Positions 18,000 through 26,535 of a stretch of DNA of 64,000 nucleotides are shown here, in pieces (positions within the stretch are counted from its first letter, which is position 1; the number at the start of each line of letters is the position of its first letter). Source of the DNA: Arenibacter sp. F20364. Lineage in GTDB: Bacteria > Bacteroidota > Bacteroidia > Flavobacteriales > Flavobacteriaceae. A program made the position numbers and the translations under genes. Below the pieces are notes generated by a model. The model was not told the origin of the DNA. It did not search any database and saw only the letters and a program-made list of their open reading frames with translations. The stretch lies in contig NZ_JALKBD010000001.1 of assembly GCF_023015905.1 (NCBI RefSeq), positions 284,522 through 348,521 on the forward strand, given 5' to 3'.

Positions 18000-18769
18000 A
18001 GTTTCCTGTTATAAATGGCCTTTTTAGCTTTGCTTTTCTCGCCCTTCTTATATGGGAATTTTTTGGGGAAATCAGTTGGTGGACCTATACAACACTTGGT
18101 CTACTTTGGCTTACATTTACCATTATAGGCTCCTTCCACGTCCGCTGGAATTATCATCTCCCTGCCCTTCATTTCAACAACAAAATTCCCGAAAATTGGG
18201 TTGCCATTACCTTTGATGATGGCCCCCATCCCAACTTTACTCCAAAAGTTTTGGATCTACTTCAAAAATATAATGCCAAGGCATCTTTTTTTTGTGTGGG
18301 TCAACAAGTAAACCTGTTTGGTGGAATTGCACAGAAAATAGTAGACAACGGGCATACTATTGGGAACCATACCTACAGCCATTCCAACAAATTTGGATTC
18401 TTTGGAACACAAAAAGTAATTTTGGAACTCCAAAAAACAAGTACCATTATAAAAGAAGTAACAGGTCTTGACCCCAAATTATACAGACCGGCCTTTGGAG
18501 TAACAAATCCCAGTATCAGCAGAGCAGTTAAAAGGCTGAAACTTCAAACTGTTGGCTGGAGTATTCGATCTTTGGACACTACCAAAAGGTCCCAAAAAAT
18601 TATCTTGGAGCGTATCTCCCATAAAATAAAGAAAGGCGACATTATACTACTCCATGACAGTAGTGAAAAAACAGTTGAAGTATTGGAACAGTTATTGCTA
18701 TTTTTACAGCAGAACAAAATGCAATCGGTAACGGTAGACCAATTGCTAGATATTGAAGCCTATGCGTAA
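17993..18769 (+). CDS. Polysaccharide deacetylase-family (NodB) protein
   Basis: 258 residues. Two N-terminal membrane helices (about 5-24 and 32-48) are followed by a NodB domain with motif 1 TFDDGP (Asp75-Asp76) and metal-binding motif 2 HTYSH (His126, His130), and RPAFGV and LLHDS motifs further on. All metal and catalytic motifs look intact. The membrane anchor places the domain outside the cytoplasm. Its substrate in a pigment cluster is unclear; genes of this type are not universal in APE clusters. Confidence 0.85.
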   Translation: MLKFPVINGLFSFAFLALLIWEFFGEISWWTYTTLGLLWLTFTIIGSFHVRWNYHLPALHFNNKIPENWVAITFDDGPHPNFTPKVLDLLQKYNAKASFFCVGQQVNLFGGIAQKIVDNGHTIGNHTYSHSNKFGFFGTQKVILELQKTSTIIKEVTGLDPKLYRPAFGVTNPSISRAVKRLKLQTVGWSIRSLDTTKRSQKIILERISHKIKKGDIILLHDSSEKTVEVLEQLLLFLQQNKMQSVTVDQLLDIEAYA

Positions 18770-19391
18770 CCTATTATTTTTAGTTGTTCTCATTGCCCAT
18801 ACTTCCCTATTGTTGGCTCAGGAAAGTAAGATGAACAATACCGAAATTGCGGAGTTCAAGGCCAAGATCAACGAGACATCCAAGGCAACGACCACTATCC
18901 AAAGTAATTTCACGCAATATAAGCATCTGGACTTTTTATCCAATGATATTACTACTCAGGGCAAAATGGCCTTTAAAGTTCCCAATATGGTAAAATGGGA
19001 GTATACAGAACCCTTCAAATACAGTATTATTTTCAAGGAGGACAAATTAACAATAAACGATTCCGGGACAAAAAGCAATATGGATCTGGGAAATAGTGCC
19101 TTGTTTAAAAAGCTGAATCAACTAATCGTTAATAGTGTAAAAGGCAACTTGTTCCAAGATTCGGATTTCACCATGAGCTATTTTAAAAGCTCAAAATATT
19201 ATAAGGTTATCTTTATCCCTAAGGACGAAAAAATAAAAAGTTATATAGCCTCTTTTATATTGTTTTTCGATAAGGAACAGGCTGATGTTATGGAGGTTAA
19301 AATGGTGGAACCCACTAATGATTATACAAGAATTGTCTTTTCTGACCGACTGATCAACAAACCATTGGACAATGAAGTATTTACTAATTAG
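18762..19391 (+). CDS. LolA-like outer membrane lipoprotein carrier protein
   Basis: 209 residues from the ATG at 18762 (MRNLLFLVVL), which gives a clean signal peptide ending LLLAQ; a TTG three codons upstream is possible. The mature part has the LolA pattern: SNFTQYKHLDFL, GKMAFKVPNMVKWEYTEP and a beta-rich body. LolA-type carriers are constant members of aryl-polyene clusters and presumably shuttle the lipidic pigment across the periplasm. It overlaps the genes on both sides. Confidence 0.88.
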   Translation: MRNLLFLVVLIAHTSLLLAQESKMNNTEIAEFKAKINETSKATTTIQSNFTQYKHLDFLSNDITTQGKMAFKVPNMVKWEYTEPFKYSIIFKEDKLTINDSGTKSNMDLGNSALFKKLNQLIVNSVKGNLFQDSDFTMSYFKSSKYYKVIFIPKDEKIKSYIASFILFFDKEQADVMEVKMVEPTNDYTRIVFSDRLINKPLDNEVFTN

Positions 19392-19980
19392 CTTATCCCT
19401 CTTGCTGTTTGCCTGTGCTTCCTTTCCAAAAAAGAATAATCTAGAAAGAATAAACAGCGATACACCAGCTGTAATCAATCCTTACTTTTCGGACCTTTCA
19501 ATGGATTATATCTACAAGGCCAAAATTAATTTCGCCGAGAAATCCTTTGGTGGAATATTTGTTATAAAAAAATTGGGGCCGGAAAACCATAGAGTGGTGT
19601 TTACCACTGAAATGGGAAATAAACTATTTGATTTTTCGTTTATCAAAGACGAATTTCGAATTAATTTTATTCTAAGTGAAATAGATAAAAAGATTCTAAT
19701 AAACCTGCTCAGGAGGGATTTCACTGTTTTGACCAATGAAAATCCTAACATTTTACAGCAATTCCGGACATTGGGGGATAGCATATTCTTTGAGACCAGA
19801 ATAAAGAATAACACTTACTTTTACCTCACGGTAGATGAACGACTACATAAAATTTTGGAGACAAAAGGAAGCAAAGAAAAATCGGACTATATTTTTACAG
19901 AAATAGAAAACGATCATGCAGGGGAAATTAAAATACGGCACAAAAACATTAAGTTAACCATTGATTTAAAAGCCATTTAA
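19372..19980 (+). CDS. Putative lipoprotein of the pigment export system
   Basis: 202 residues with a lipoprotein signal: hydrophobic 3-14 and lipobox LLFAC (Cys15). The mature protein is beta-rich with no motif I recognise. It overlaps the LolA gene by 20 bases. By position it may be a LolB-like outer-membrane acceptor for the LolA cargo; this is inference from order, not similarity. Confidence 0.75.
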   Translation: MKYLLISLSLLLFACASFPKKNNLERINSDTPAVINPYFSDLSMDYIYKAKINFAEKSFGGIFVIKKLGPENHRVVFTTEMGNKLFDFSFIKDEFRINFILSEIDKKILINLLRRDFTVLTNENPNILQQFRTLGDSIFFETRIKNNTYFYLTVDERLHKILETKGSKEKSDYIFTEIENDHAGEIKIRHKNIKLTIDLKAI

Positions 19981-19981
19981 C

Positions 19982-20575
19982 ATGAAAAAAATACTGTTTA
20001 CCAGCCTTTTTATCACCATTTCCTATGTCTTGGTTGCCCAAAGCAAGTCGCAACTAGGGATAAGACTGGGTGTAAACAATGCCAAGATCCTGAATTCCGA
20101 ACTGGACAACAAAACTGGATTGTATACGGGATTATTTTTAGCAGTGCGTTTTTCGGATAGCTATACTATGCAACCAGAAATTGTATATTCCAATCAAGGA
20201 GGCAATGCCAGCTTTAGAAATGGTGAAAACCTAAATATAAATTATGTATCCATTGCCCTTGCAAATAAATTTTTTGTAAGCAAAAATCAGGGCTTCCACT
20301 TTATTTTGGGCCCCAGCCTAGATGTTAATTTCGATGATAATTTTATCAACTTGATTAACGATAACGGTGACAATCTAGAAATTACCCCAATTGATCTCGC
20401 TGTATTTGGAGGAATTGGATATGAGTTTGATTTTGGTTTGGCATTGGAATTGAGATTTAAACAAGGATTGATCGATCTAGATTTCAATGACTCCGGAGAA
20501 TACGGCGGCAATTCTGAGGAGAATCAATTGAACAGGGTATTCCAAATAGGACTAGCCTATAAATTTAATATGTGA
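19982..20575 (+). CDS. PorT-family-like outer membrane beta-barrel protein
   Basis: 197 residues. Signal peptide about 1-19 (ending VLVAQ), then alternating amphipathic strands such as GIRLGVNNAK, TMQPEIVYSNQGG and FALELRFKQG-type segments, ending in an aromatic-flanked terminal strand (IGLAYKFNM) typical of outer-membrane barrels. It begins one base after the lipoprotein gene. Likely outer-membrane part of pigment placement; no substrate evidence. Confidence 0.78.
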   Translation: MKKILFTSLFITISYVLVAQSKSQLGIRLGVNNAKILNSELDNKTGLYTGLFLAVRFSDSYTMQPEIVYSNQGGNASFRNGENLNINYVSIALANKFFVSKNQGFHFILGPSLDVNFDDNFINLINDNGDNLEITPIDLAVFGGIGYEFDFGLALELRFKQGLIDLDFNDSGEYGGNSEENQLNRVFQIGLAYKFNM

Positions 20576-20580
20576 CCATA

Positions 20581-20949
20581 ATGTTAATAGAAGGATTATA
20601 TACTACAGAGACTTTTGATAAGAACGAAGAAGGCATATCGGCCCAAATCAAGTTGAATCCTAAGCATGAAATTTTTAAGGGCCATTTCCCAGGAAAGCCT
20701 ATTATGCCCGGGGTATGTATGATTCAAATCATAAAGGAATTGACCGAAAGGAGTCTTGGCCAGGATTTGTTTTTATCCGTTGCCAGTAATGTAAAATTTA
20801 TGGCCATAATAAATCCCGAATCCGACCCGATACTTTTAATAGACATCAATCTTTCTGAAATGGACGGTCTGATCAAGGTAAAAAGCACCACCATCTTTAG
20901 GGAAACAGTGGCTCTAAAACTAAGTGCAACCTTCAAAAGCATGACTTAA
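20581..20949 (+). CDS. FabZ/FabA-like hotdog protein with GHFPG His but no catalytic Glu
   Basis: 122 residues from the ATG at 20581 (a GTG at 20572 is possible). KGHFPGKPIMPGV (33-45) is the FabZ His motif, His35. The position 14 residues on, Glu in FabZ, is Gln49 (CMIQIIKEL). The residue pattern is the reverse of the hotdog proteins at 8712 and 9155, which keep Glu and lack His. It may dehydrate in a heteromeric enzyme or act with a shifted acid. Confidence 0.8.
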   Translation: MLIEGLYTTETFDKNEEGISAQIKLNPKHEIFKGHFPGKPIMPGVCMIQIIKELTERSLGQDLFLSVASNVKFMAIINPESDPILLIDINLSEMDGLIKVKSTTIFRETVALKLSATFKSMT

Positions 20950-21438
20950 ATGAAACTTATCTGCTTTCTCCTTTTAGTGTTTTCCCCTTCGCATTTCACT
21001 CCTGATTTAGCCCAGGTCCGAAAAGACTTTAAATTGGCCACCAACAACCGAGAATCAGCCTTGGCCTTAAGGGATAAACTTGAAACTGTTTCCAAGGAAG
21101 ACAACACCTTGTTGGTAGCTTACAAAGGTGCGGTAAATGCCTTATCGGCAAAATACACAAAGGATAATGCGGAAAGAAAAGAGCTTTTTAAAAACGGGGT
21201 TTTATTATTGGAATTTGCGGTATCCCAAAAACCGGAAAACATAGAGATTAGGTGCCTCAGATTAAGCATACAGGAAAATTCCCCCAAGTTTTTGAAATAC
21301 AGATCCAATATTGAGGAGGACAAAATTTTTATTTTAAACCACTACGACAAGACCAATTCTAAAGCGGCAAAGGATTTTGTAAAATCGTATATATTGCAAT
21401 CCACAGGATTTAATACTGAAGAAAAGCAACGGTTTTAA
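20950..21438 (+). CDS. Hypothetical exported helical protein of the pigment cluster
   Basis: 162 residues, beginning immediately after the hotdog gene stop. A short N-terminal hydrophobic stretch (3-13) may be a signal peptide. The remainder is charged and helical, with TPR-like spacing but no clear repeat. I do not recognise a family. Its position suggests co-transcription with the export genes. Confidence 0.65.
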   Translation: MKLICFLLLVFSPSHFTPDLAQVRKDFKLATNNRESALALRDKLETVSKEDNTLLVAYKGAVNALSAKYTKDNAERKELFKNGVLLLEFAVSQKPENIEIRCLRLSIQENSPKFLKYRSNIEEDKIFILNHYDKTNSKAAKDFVKSYILQSTGFNTEEKQRF

Positions 21439-21547
21439 CTTTTGTAATTCCTATTTTTGCGAACCATGTCTTGTCTTTTTGAACAAGATGGGACAACCAA
21501 ATTGCAATAAAACCGTGTCACAACATACCACATCCACAACTAAAGCT

Positions 21548-22717
21548 ATGGATCAGCTTAAATGCTGTGTGATCATACCTACCTACAACAATCATAAAAC
21601 CTTAAAAAAAGTTATTGAAGGGGTACTACGGTATACCCAAAATATTATAGTCGTAAATGATGGGTCGACCGATACCACTTCCCATATTTTGACCCAATTC
21701 CCCAATATCCAGACAATTTCCCTTCCACAAAACATAGGTAAGGGTTATGCCCTGAGGAAAGGTTTTGAATTGGCCCTGGAACAAGGTTTCCACTTTGCCA
21801 TTACCATTGATTCTGATGGACAGCACTTTCCGGATGACATACCTGTACTTATAGAAAGCCTAAATAAAGAAACTTCCAAAAATGTACTTTATATCGGGGC
21901 AAGAAATATGGGACAAAAAGGTGTACCCAAGAAAAGTAGTTTTGGCAACAAATTTTCCAATTTTTGGTTTTGGGTTGAGACAGGAATAAGGTTACAGGAC
22001 ACCCAATCCGGATATAGGTTATACCCCATAATGGCCTTAAAGGATATCGCGTTTTTTACAAAAAAATTTGAATTTGAAATTGAAGCCATCGTAAAGGCGG
22101 CATGGAACGGAATAGATGTTAAGAATATTCCAGTAAAAGTAACCTATGATGTCACTGAAAGGGTATCCCATTTTAGACCCTTTACCGATTTTTCGAGAAT
22201 TAGCCTGTTAAACACCTATTTGGTAGTACTTACGATTCTTTATATTTTTCCACGTGACTTAATTCGGAAAATAAAAAAAAAAGGAATTAAAAGGTTTATC
22301 CATGAAGACTTTCTAGGCAGTAATGATTCCCATGAAAAAAAAGCGCTGTCCATAGCTTTGGGTGTGCTTATCGGTTTATCTCCCCTATGGGGGTTTCAAA
22401 CCTTGATAGTTATTTTCTTGGCAGTTCTATTTAAACTGAACAAAACCATTGCCTTTGCTTTTTCCAACGTTAGCTTCCCTCCCTTTATACCTTTTGTGCT
22501 ATTTATGAGCCTTAAAATAGGGCACTGGGTTTTGGGCACAGAGTTTAATTTTACATTTGCTGAAGCAGGGGCCAATTTTGAAGTTATAAAACATTTAAAA
22601 TCATACATAATCGGTAGCATTACCCTTTCCTTTGTTGCATCTTTTATCGCGGGAATATGTGGGTATATTATTTTGAATATTTTTGACAGAAAGAATATTG
22701 CACTTAAAAATGGGTAG
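21548..22717 (+). CDS. Glycosyltransferase family 2 fused to DUF2062
   Basis: 389 residues from the ATG at 21548; earlier in-frame starts (21479 TTG, 21488 ATG) add a low-complexity Thr-rich leader. Residues 3-230 form a GT-A domain: VIIPTYNNHKTL, VVNDGSTD, then TIDSDGQHFPDD with the metal-binding DxD. Residues about 265-385 are a DUF2062 membrane domain with three or four hydrophobic segments (GVLIGLSPLWGFQTL). The type resembles DPM1/polyprenyl-phosphate sugar transferases. GT2 genes are usual in APE and flexirubin clusters. It overlaps the MMPL gene by eight bases. Confidence 0.87.
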   Translation: MDQLKCCVIIPTYNNHKTLKKVIEGVLRYTQNIIVVNDGSTDTTSHILTQFPNIQTISLPQNIGKGYALRKGFELALEQGFHFAITIDSDGQHFPDDIPVLIESLNKETSKNVLYIGARNMGQKGVPKKSSFGNKFSNFWFWVETGIRLQDTQSGYRLYPIMALKDIAFFTKKFEFEIEAIVKAAWNGIDVKNIPVKVTYDVTERVSHFRPFTDFSRISLLNTYLVVLTILYIFPRDLIRKIKKKGIKRFIHEDFLGSNDSHEKKALSIALGVLIGLSPLWGFQTLIVIFLAVLFKLNKTIAFAFSNVSFPPFIPFVLFMSLKIGHWVLGTEFNFTFAEAGANFEVIKHLKSYIIGSITLSFVASFIAGICGYIILNIFDRKNIALKNG

Positions 22718-25700
22718 TTTTTTATATAGGATTTATCAATATGTGGCCAAAAAAAGACTGCTTAGTGGCATTGGTCTTTCAGGCCTATTTTTGATCCTTA
22801 TATTTTTTGCCTTCAAAATTGAATTCGAAGAAGATATAACCAAGCTTATACCCAGTAACAGTAAGACTAAAGAGGTTCAAAAAGTATTAAAATCGGTAAA
22901 TTTTTCAGATAAGATTATCGTCAATATTGTGCGAGAGCCAGGGGCACCTATTGAAGAACTAACAAGCTACGCAACTGACTTTTTGGATAGTCTAACCCAA
23001 AAATCTTCTTCACATATAAAAAAAATCCAAGGCAAAATAGATGACGGAGATTTAGGAAATACCTTGGATTTTGTCTATGACAATGCCCCTCTGCTACTGG
23101 ATAAGGAGGATTATGATGCGATTTCAAAAAAACTCGATAAGGACAGCATTTCGGAAATCACAAAAAAAAACTACCGAACATTAATTTCCCCCTCCGGAAT
23201 TGTAGCCAAAGAAATGATTCTAAAAGACCCGCTCGGTATTTCTTTTATTGCCCTAAAAAAACTAAGGGGCTTGGGTATCGGAGAGCAGTTTACTATCAAG
23301 GATGGCTATCTCCTTAGCAAGGATCTTCAAAACATATTACTGTTTATTACCCCTGTTCACCCTTCCAGCGAAACCGTGGAAAACACCAAATTTGTCACGG
23401 AGCTTTATGAGACCCAGGATCAATTGGACCAACTGTATAAGGATAAGGTAAAAAGTGAATATTTTGGGGCCACAATGATAGCCGTTGCCAACGCACAACA
23501 GATCAAAACGGATATCCGCCTTACGGTCAGTATAGCACTATCCATATTGATGGCGATCCTTATCCTATTTTATAGAAAATTAACCATTCCCCTTATTCTC
23601 TTCACCCCAACCCTTTTTGGCGCAACATTATCTGTTGCCGTACTTTATTTTACTAGAGGCAAGATTTCTGCTATTTCTTTGGGGATAGGTTCTGTTCTAC
23701 TGGGCGTCACCTTGGATTATTCGTTGCATATACTAACGCAAATAAGAAATAACCCATCTGTAAGGACGCTATACTCCGATGTGGCCCAGCCCGTTACAAT
23801 GAGCAGTATTACCACTGCCCTAGCCTTTTTATGTCTACTATTCTTGGACTCCCAAGCCCTACAGGACCTTGGGATTTTTGCTGCCGTTAGCGTAATTGGC
23901 TCCTGTATTTTTGCCCTTTTATTTATCCCCCATGTTTATAGGAATACCGATAATCTGAAAGTGAAATATACCCTCTTGGATAAAATAGCCTCCTATAATC
24001 TTCATAAGAACAAATGGAGTATAGCCATCCTTGTAGGCCTGCTTATTGCCAGCATTTTTTTTCACGATAAAGTGATTTTCAATAAGGATATTGCCAAACT
24101 CAACTATGAGCCTACAGCTCTGGTACAAGCAAGGGAAAGACTGGACGCCCTTACCAATATGTCCTCAAAATCCATTTATTTAGCTGTCTATGGGGAAGAC
24201 AGCGAAGTAGCCCTTCAAACCAACGATACCGTATACCAAGAATTGGAAAGCTTAAAGAATAAAGGAGAAATTCTTAGTTTCAGTTCCATAGGCCCCCTAG
24301 TCCTGTCCCAAGAAAAACAGCAAGAAAAAATTGACCTTTGGAAGGAATTTTGGAACGAGGAAAACATGGAAAAGACTAAGGAAAATCTTGTGGAAAGTGG
24401 TACTGAGTTAGGGTTTAAACCCAACTCCTTTAATGAATTCTATGGACTTCTCAACAAAGATTTTAGACTCTTGAATATTCAGGATTACAGCAGTGCAGCT
24501 GCCATGCCCATTGATGACCACATTGTTACCGATAATGATTTCACCACTGTTACTTCACTGATTAAATTAAAGGAGGGACATGAGGAAAAAGTAAAAGATA
24601 TTTTTAGAGCTTACCCCCAAACATTGGTAATAGATAGACAGGAAATGAACGAAATGTTTTTAGGCAATCTCAAAAATGATTTCAATAAGCTAATTGGTTA
24701 CTCCCTTGGTATAGTGGTCCTGATCCTGTTCTTTTTCTTTAGAAGTTTTTCTCTGGTATTGGTCACAAGTATTCCCATCCTGTTAACCTGGTGGCTCACT
24801 ATTGGTATTATGGGTATGTTCCATATAGAATTCAATATTTTTAACATCATTATCTCCACCTTTATCTTTGGATTGGGAATAGATTACAGCATATTCATAA
24901 CAACGGGACTGCTCAAGGAATACGGTAAGGGGGAAGAAGTACTGAGAACACACCGAACCTCTATCCTACTTTCGGCCATTACTACAGTTTTGGGAATCGG
25001 CGTACTAATTTTTGCAAAACACCCCGCCTTGCATTCCATAAGCCTTGTATCTCTTATAGGGATATTATCAGCAGTTTTTGTAGCTTTCACCCTTCAACCT
25101 TTATTATTTTTACTGTTTATCGGAAGTAAGGAAAAACGCCCCATTAGCCTTCGATTACTAATTCATTCCGTTCTTTCATTTGGATATTATGGATCCGGTG
25201 GACTACTGCTGTCCATATGGAGTGTTAGCTTTATGAAAATACTGCCTTTTAGCAAAAAGATTAAGATGAAATGGTTCCATAAGACCATTTCAAAATTCAT
25301 GAAATCGGTTTTGTATACCAATCCCTTTGTAAGTAAAAAAATTATCAATTTATCAGGGGAGGATTTTAGCAAACCTGCCATTATCATTGCAAACCACACC
25401 TCATTTTTGGATATTTTGGCTGTCGGCATGTTACACCCAAAAATTATTTATTTGGTAAACGATTGGGTATATAAATCCCCAATTTTTGGAAAGGCCGTGC
25501 AACTAGCCGGATTTTATCCGGTGTCCGAAGGAATAGATAATGGCCTTGAACATTTAAAAAACAAGGTAGCCCAAGGATATTCCTTGATGGCTTTCCCTGA
25601 AGGGACAAGGTCCAGAACCAACAAAATAAGACGATTCCATAAAGGGGCCTTTTATTTGGCTGAAAAGTTTAACATGGATATTGTTCCTGTTTTGATACAT

Positions 25701-26399
25701 GGAAATTCGGAAGTGCTCCCCAAAGGAAGTTTTGTTATAAAAGATGGCAGTATAACGGTAAAGATCTTAGATAGAATTTCCCCAGATGACCTAGGCTACG
25801 GAAAAAATTACAGAGAGCGCAACAAGGGTATCGCAGCCTATTTCAGGTCCGAGTTTCAGGTATTGAGGAATGAAGTGGAAGGGGACCTCTATTTCATTGG
25901 CACTATTCTGGAAGATTATCGATACAAGGGAGATTCCATCTACCGTGCGGTAAACAAAGATTTAAAAAACAACTCAAAAATTTACGCTGAGATCTCCAAA
26001 CATATTGGGACCTCAAATTCCATAATTCATCTTTCAAAAGAATACGGGCAACTGGATTTTCTATTATCTTTAAATGCCGTTGATCGCAAAATTTATATCT
26101 TTTTAACGGATGAAGAGATAAGGCCAATTGTAAAGAACAGTTTTATAGCCCAGCAAATAGCCAAGTTAAGCTTGGTAGAATCAATTGATGAAGCTGTGGA
26201 AAAGCCCGCGGATATAATGATCATTGATTTGGAAATACAAGACCTGGATAGCCTAGTGCCTAAAATCATAAATAATATTAGGCTAGTGATATTGGTAAAG
26301 GACGGAGTAAAATTATTGGAAAAAATTATATTGTCTACTGGTTTTAAAAATGTCTTTGAATATGATAATCTTATTATCTTAGAAAAAGCAAAGGCCTAA
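22710..26399 (+). CDS. MMPL/RND-family exporter fused to PlsC-type acyltransferase and a degenerate C-terminal domain
   Basis: 1229 residues from the ATG at 22710 (a TTG nine codons upstream also possible). Residues 1-830 form an RND/MMPL transporter: helix near 15-35, a periplasmic domain, helices about 270-430, a second domain and helices about 660-830. Residues about 870-1060 are a PlsC/LPLAT domain with NHTSFLDI (about 894-901) and FPEGTRS (about 962-968), catalytically intact. Residues about 1060-1229 resemble a class I methyltransferase (GQLDFLLSLNAVDRKIYIFL) that has lost the glycine-rich SAM loop. Inferred role: export of the acylated pigment with acyl transfer at the inner membrane. 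Confidence 0.88.
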   Translation: MGSFLYRIYQYVAKKRLLSGIGLSGLFLILIFFAFKIEFEEDITKLIPSNSKTKEVQKVLKSVNFSDKIIVNIVREPGAPIEELTSYATDFLDSLTQKSSSHIKKIQGKIDDGDLGNTLDFVYDNAPLLLDKEDYDAISKKLDKDSISEITKKNYRTLISPSGIVAKEMILKDPLGISFIALKKLRGLGIGEQFTIKDGYLLSKDLQNILLFITPVHPSSETVENTKFVTELYETQDQLDQLYKDKVKSEYFGATMIAVANAQQIKTDIRLTVSIALSILMAILILFYRKLTIPLILFTPTLFGATLSVAVLYFTRGKISAISLGIGSVLLGVTLDYSLHILTQIRNNPSVRTLYSDVAQPVTMSSITTALAFLCLLFLDSQALQDLGIFAAVSVIGSCIFALLFIPHVYRNTDNLKVKYTLLDKIASYNLHKNKWSIAILVGLLIASIFFHDKVIFNKDIAKLNYEPTALVQARERLDALTNMSSKSIYLAVYGEDSEVALQTNDTVYQELESLKNKGEILSFSSIGPLVLSQEKQQEKIDLWKEFWNEENMEKTKENLVESGTELGFKPNSFNEFYGLLNKDFRLLNIQDYSSAAAMPIDDHIVTDNDFTTVTSLIKLKEGHEEKVKDIFRAYPQTLVIDRQEMNEMFLGNLKNDFNKLIGYSLGIVVLILFFFFRSFSLVLVTSIPILLTWWLTIGIMGMFHIEFNIFNIIISTFIFGLGIDYSIFITTGLLKEYGKGEEVLRTHRTSILLSAITTVLGIGVLIFAKHPALHSISLVSLIGILSAVFVAFTLQPLLFLLFIGSKEKRPISLRLLIHSVLSFGYYGSGGLLLSIWSVSFMKILPFSKKIKMKWFHKTISKFMKSVLYTNPFVSKKIINLSGEDFSKPAIIIANHTSFLDILAVGMLHPKIIYLVNDWVYKSPIFGKAVQLAGFYPVSEGIDNGLEHLKNKVAQGYSLMAFPEGTRSRTNKIRRFHKGAFYLAEKFNMDIVPVLIHGNSEVLPKGSFVIKDGSITVKILDRISPDDLGYGKNYRERNKGIAAYFRSEFQVLRNEVEGDLYFIGTILEDYRYKGDSIYRAVNKDLKNNSKIYAEISKHIGTSNSIIHLSKEYGQLDFLLSLNAVDRKIYIFLTDEEIRPIVKNSFIAQQIAKLSLVESIDEAVEKPADIMIIDLEIQDLDSLVPKIINNIRLVILVKDGVKLLEKIILSTGFKNVFEYDNLIILEKAKA

Positions 26400-26484
26400 A
26401 ACAAGCTGTATTCGCAGGAATCAAAAAAAATCCTCGGATTGAATTAGGGAGATACATTAATTATTATAAGGGTACAAGACTTAC

Positions 26485-26513
26485 CAAAATCCAATATTAA
26501 ATATTGGATTTTG
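26485..26513. promoter_or_regulatory. Perfect 29-bp palindrome upstream of the desaturase-like gene
   Basis: Arms CAAAATCCAATATT and AATATTGGATTTTG are exact reverse complements around a single central base. It lies in the 136-bp gap between the MMPL gene stop and the desaturase-like start (22 bases before the ATG). It could be an operator for a dimeric regulator or an A/T-rich bidirectional terminator; the A and T runs in the arms allow either. Confidence 0.6.
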
Positions 26514-26535
26514 AAATTGTAAAAGAATACCATTT

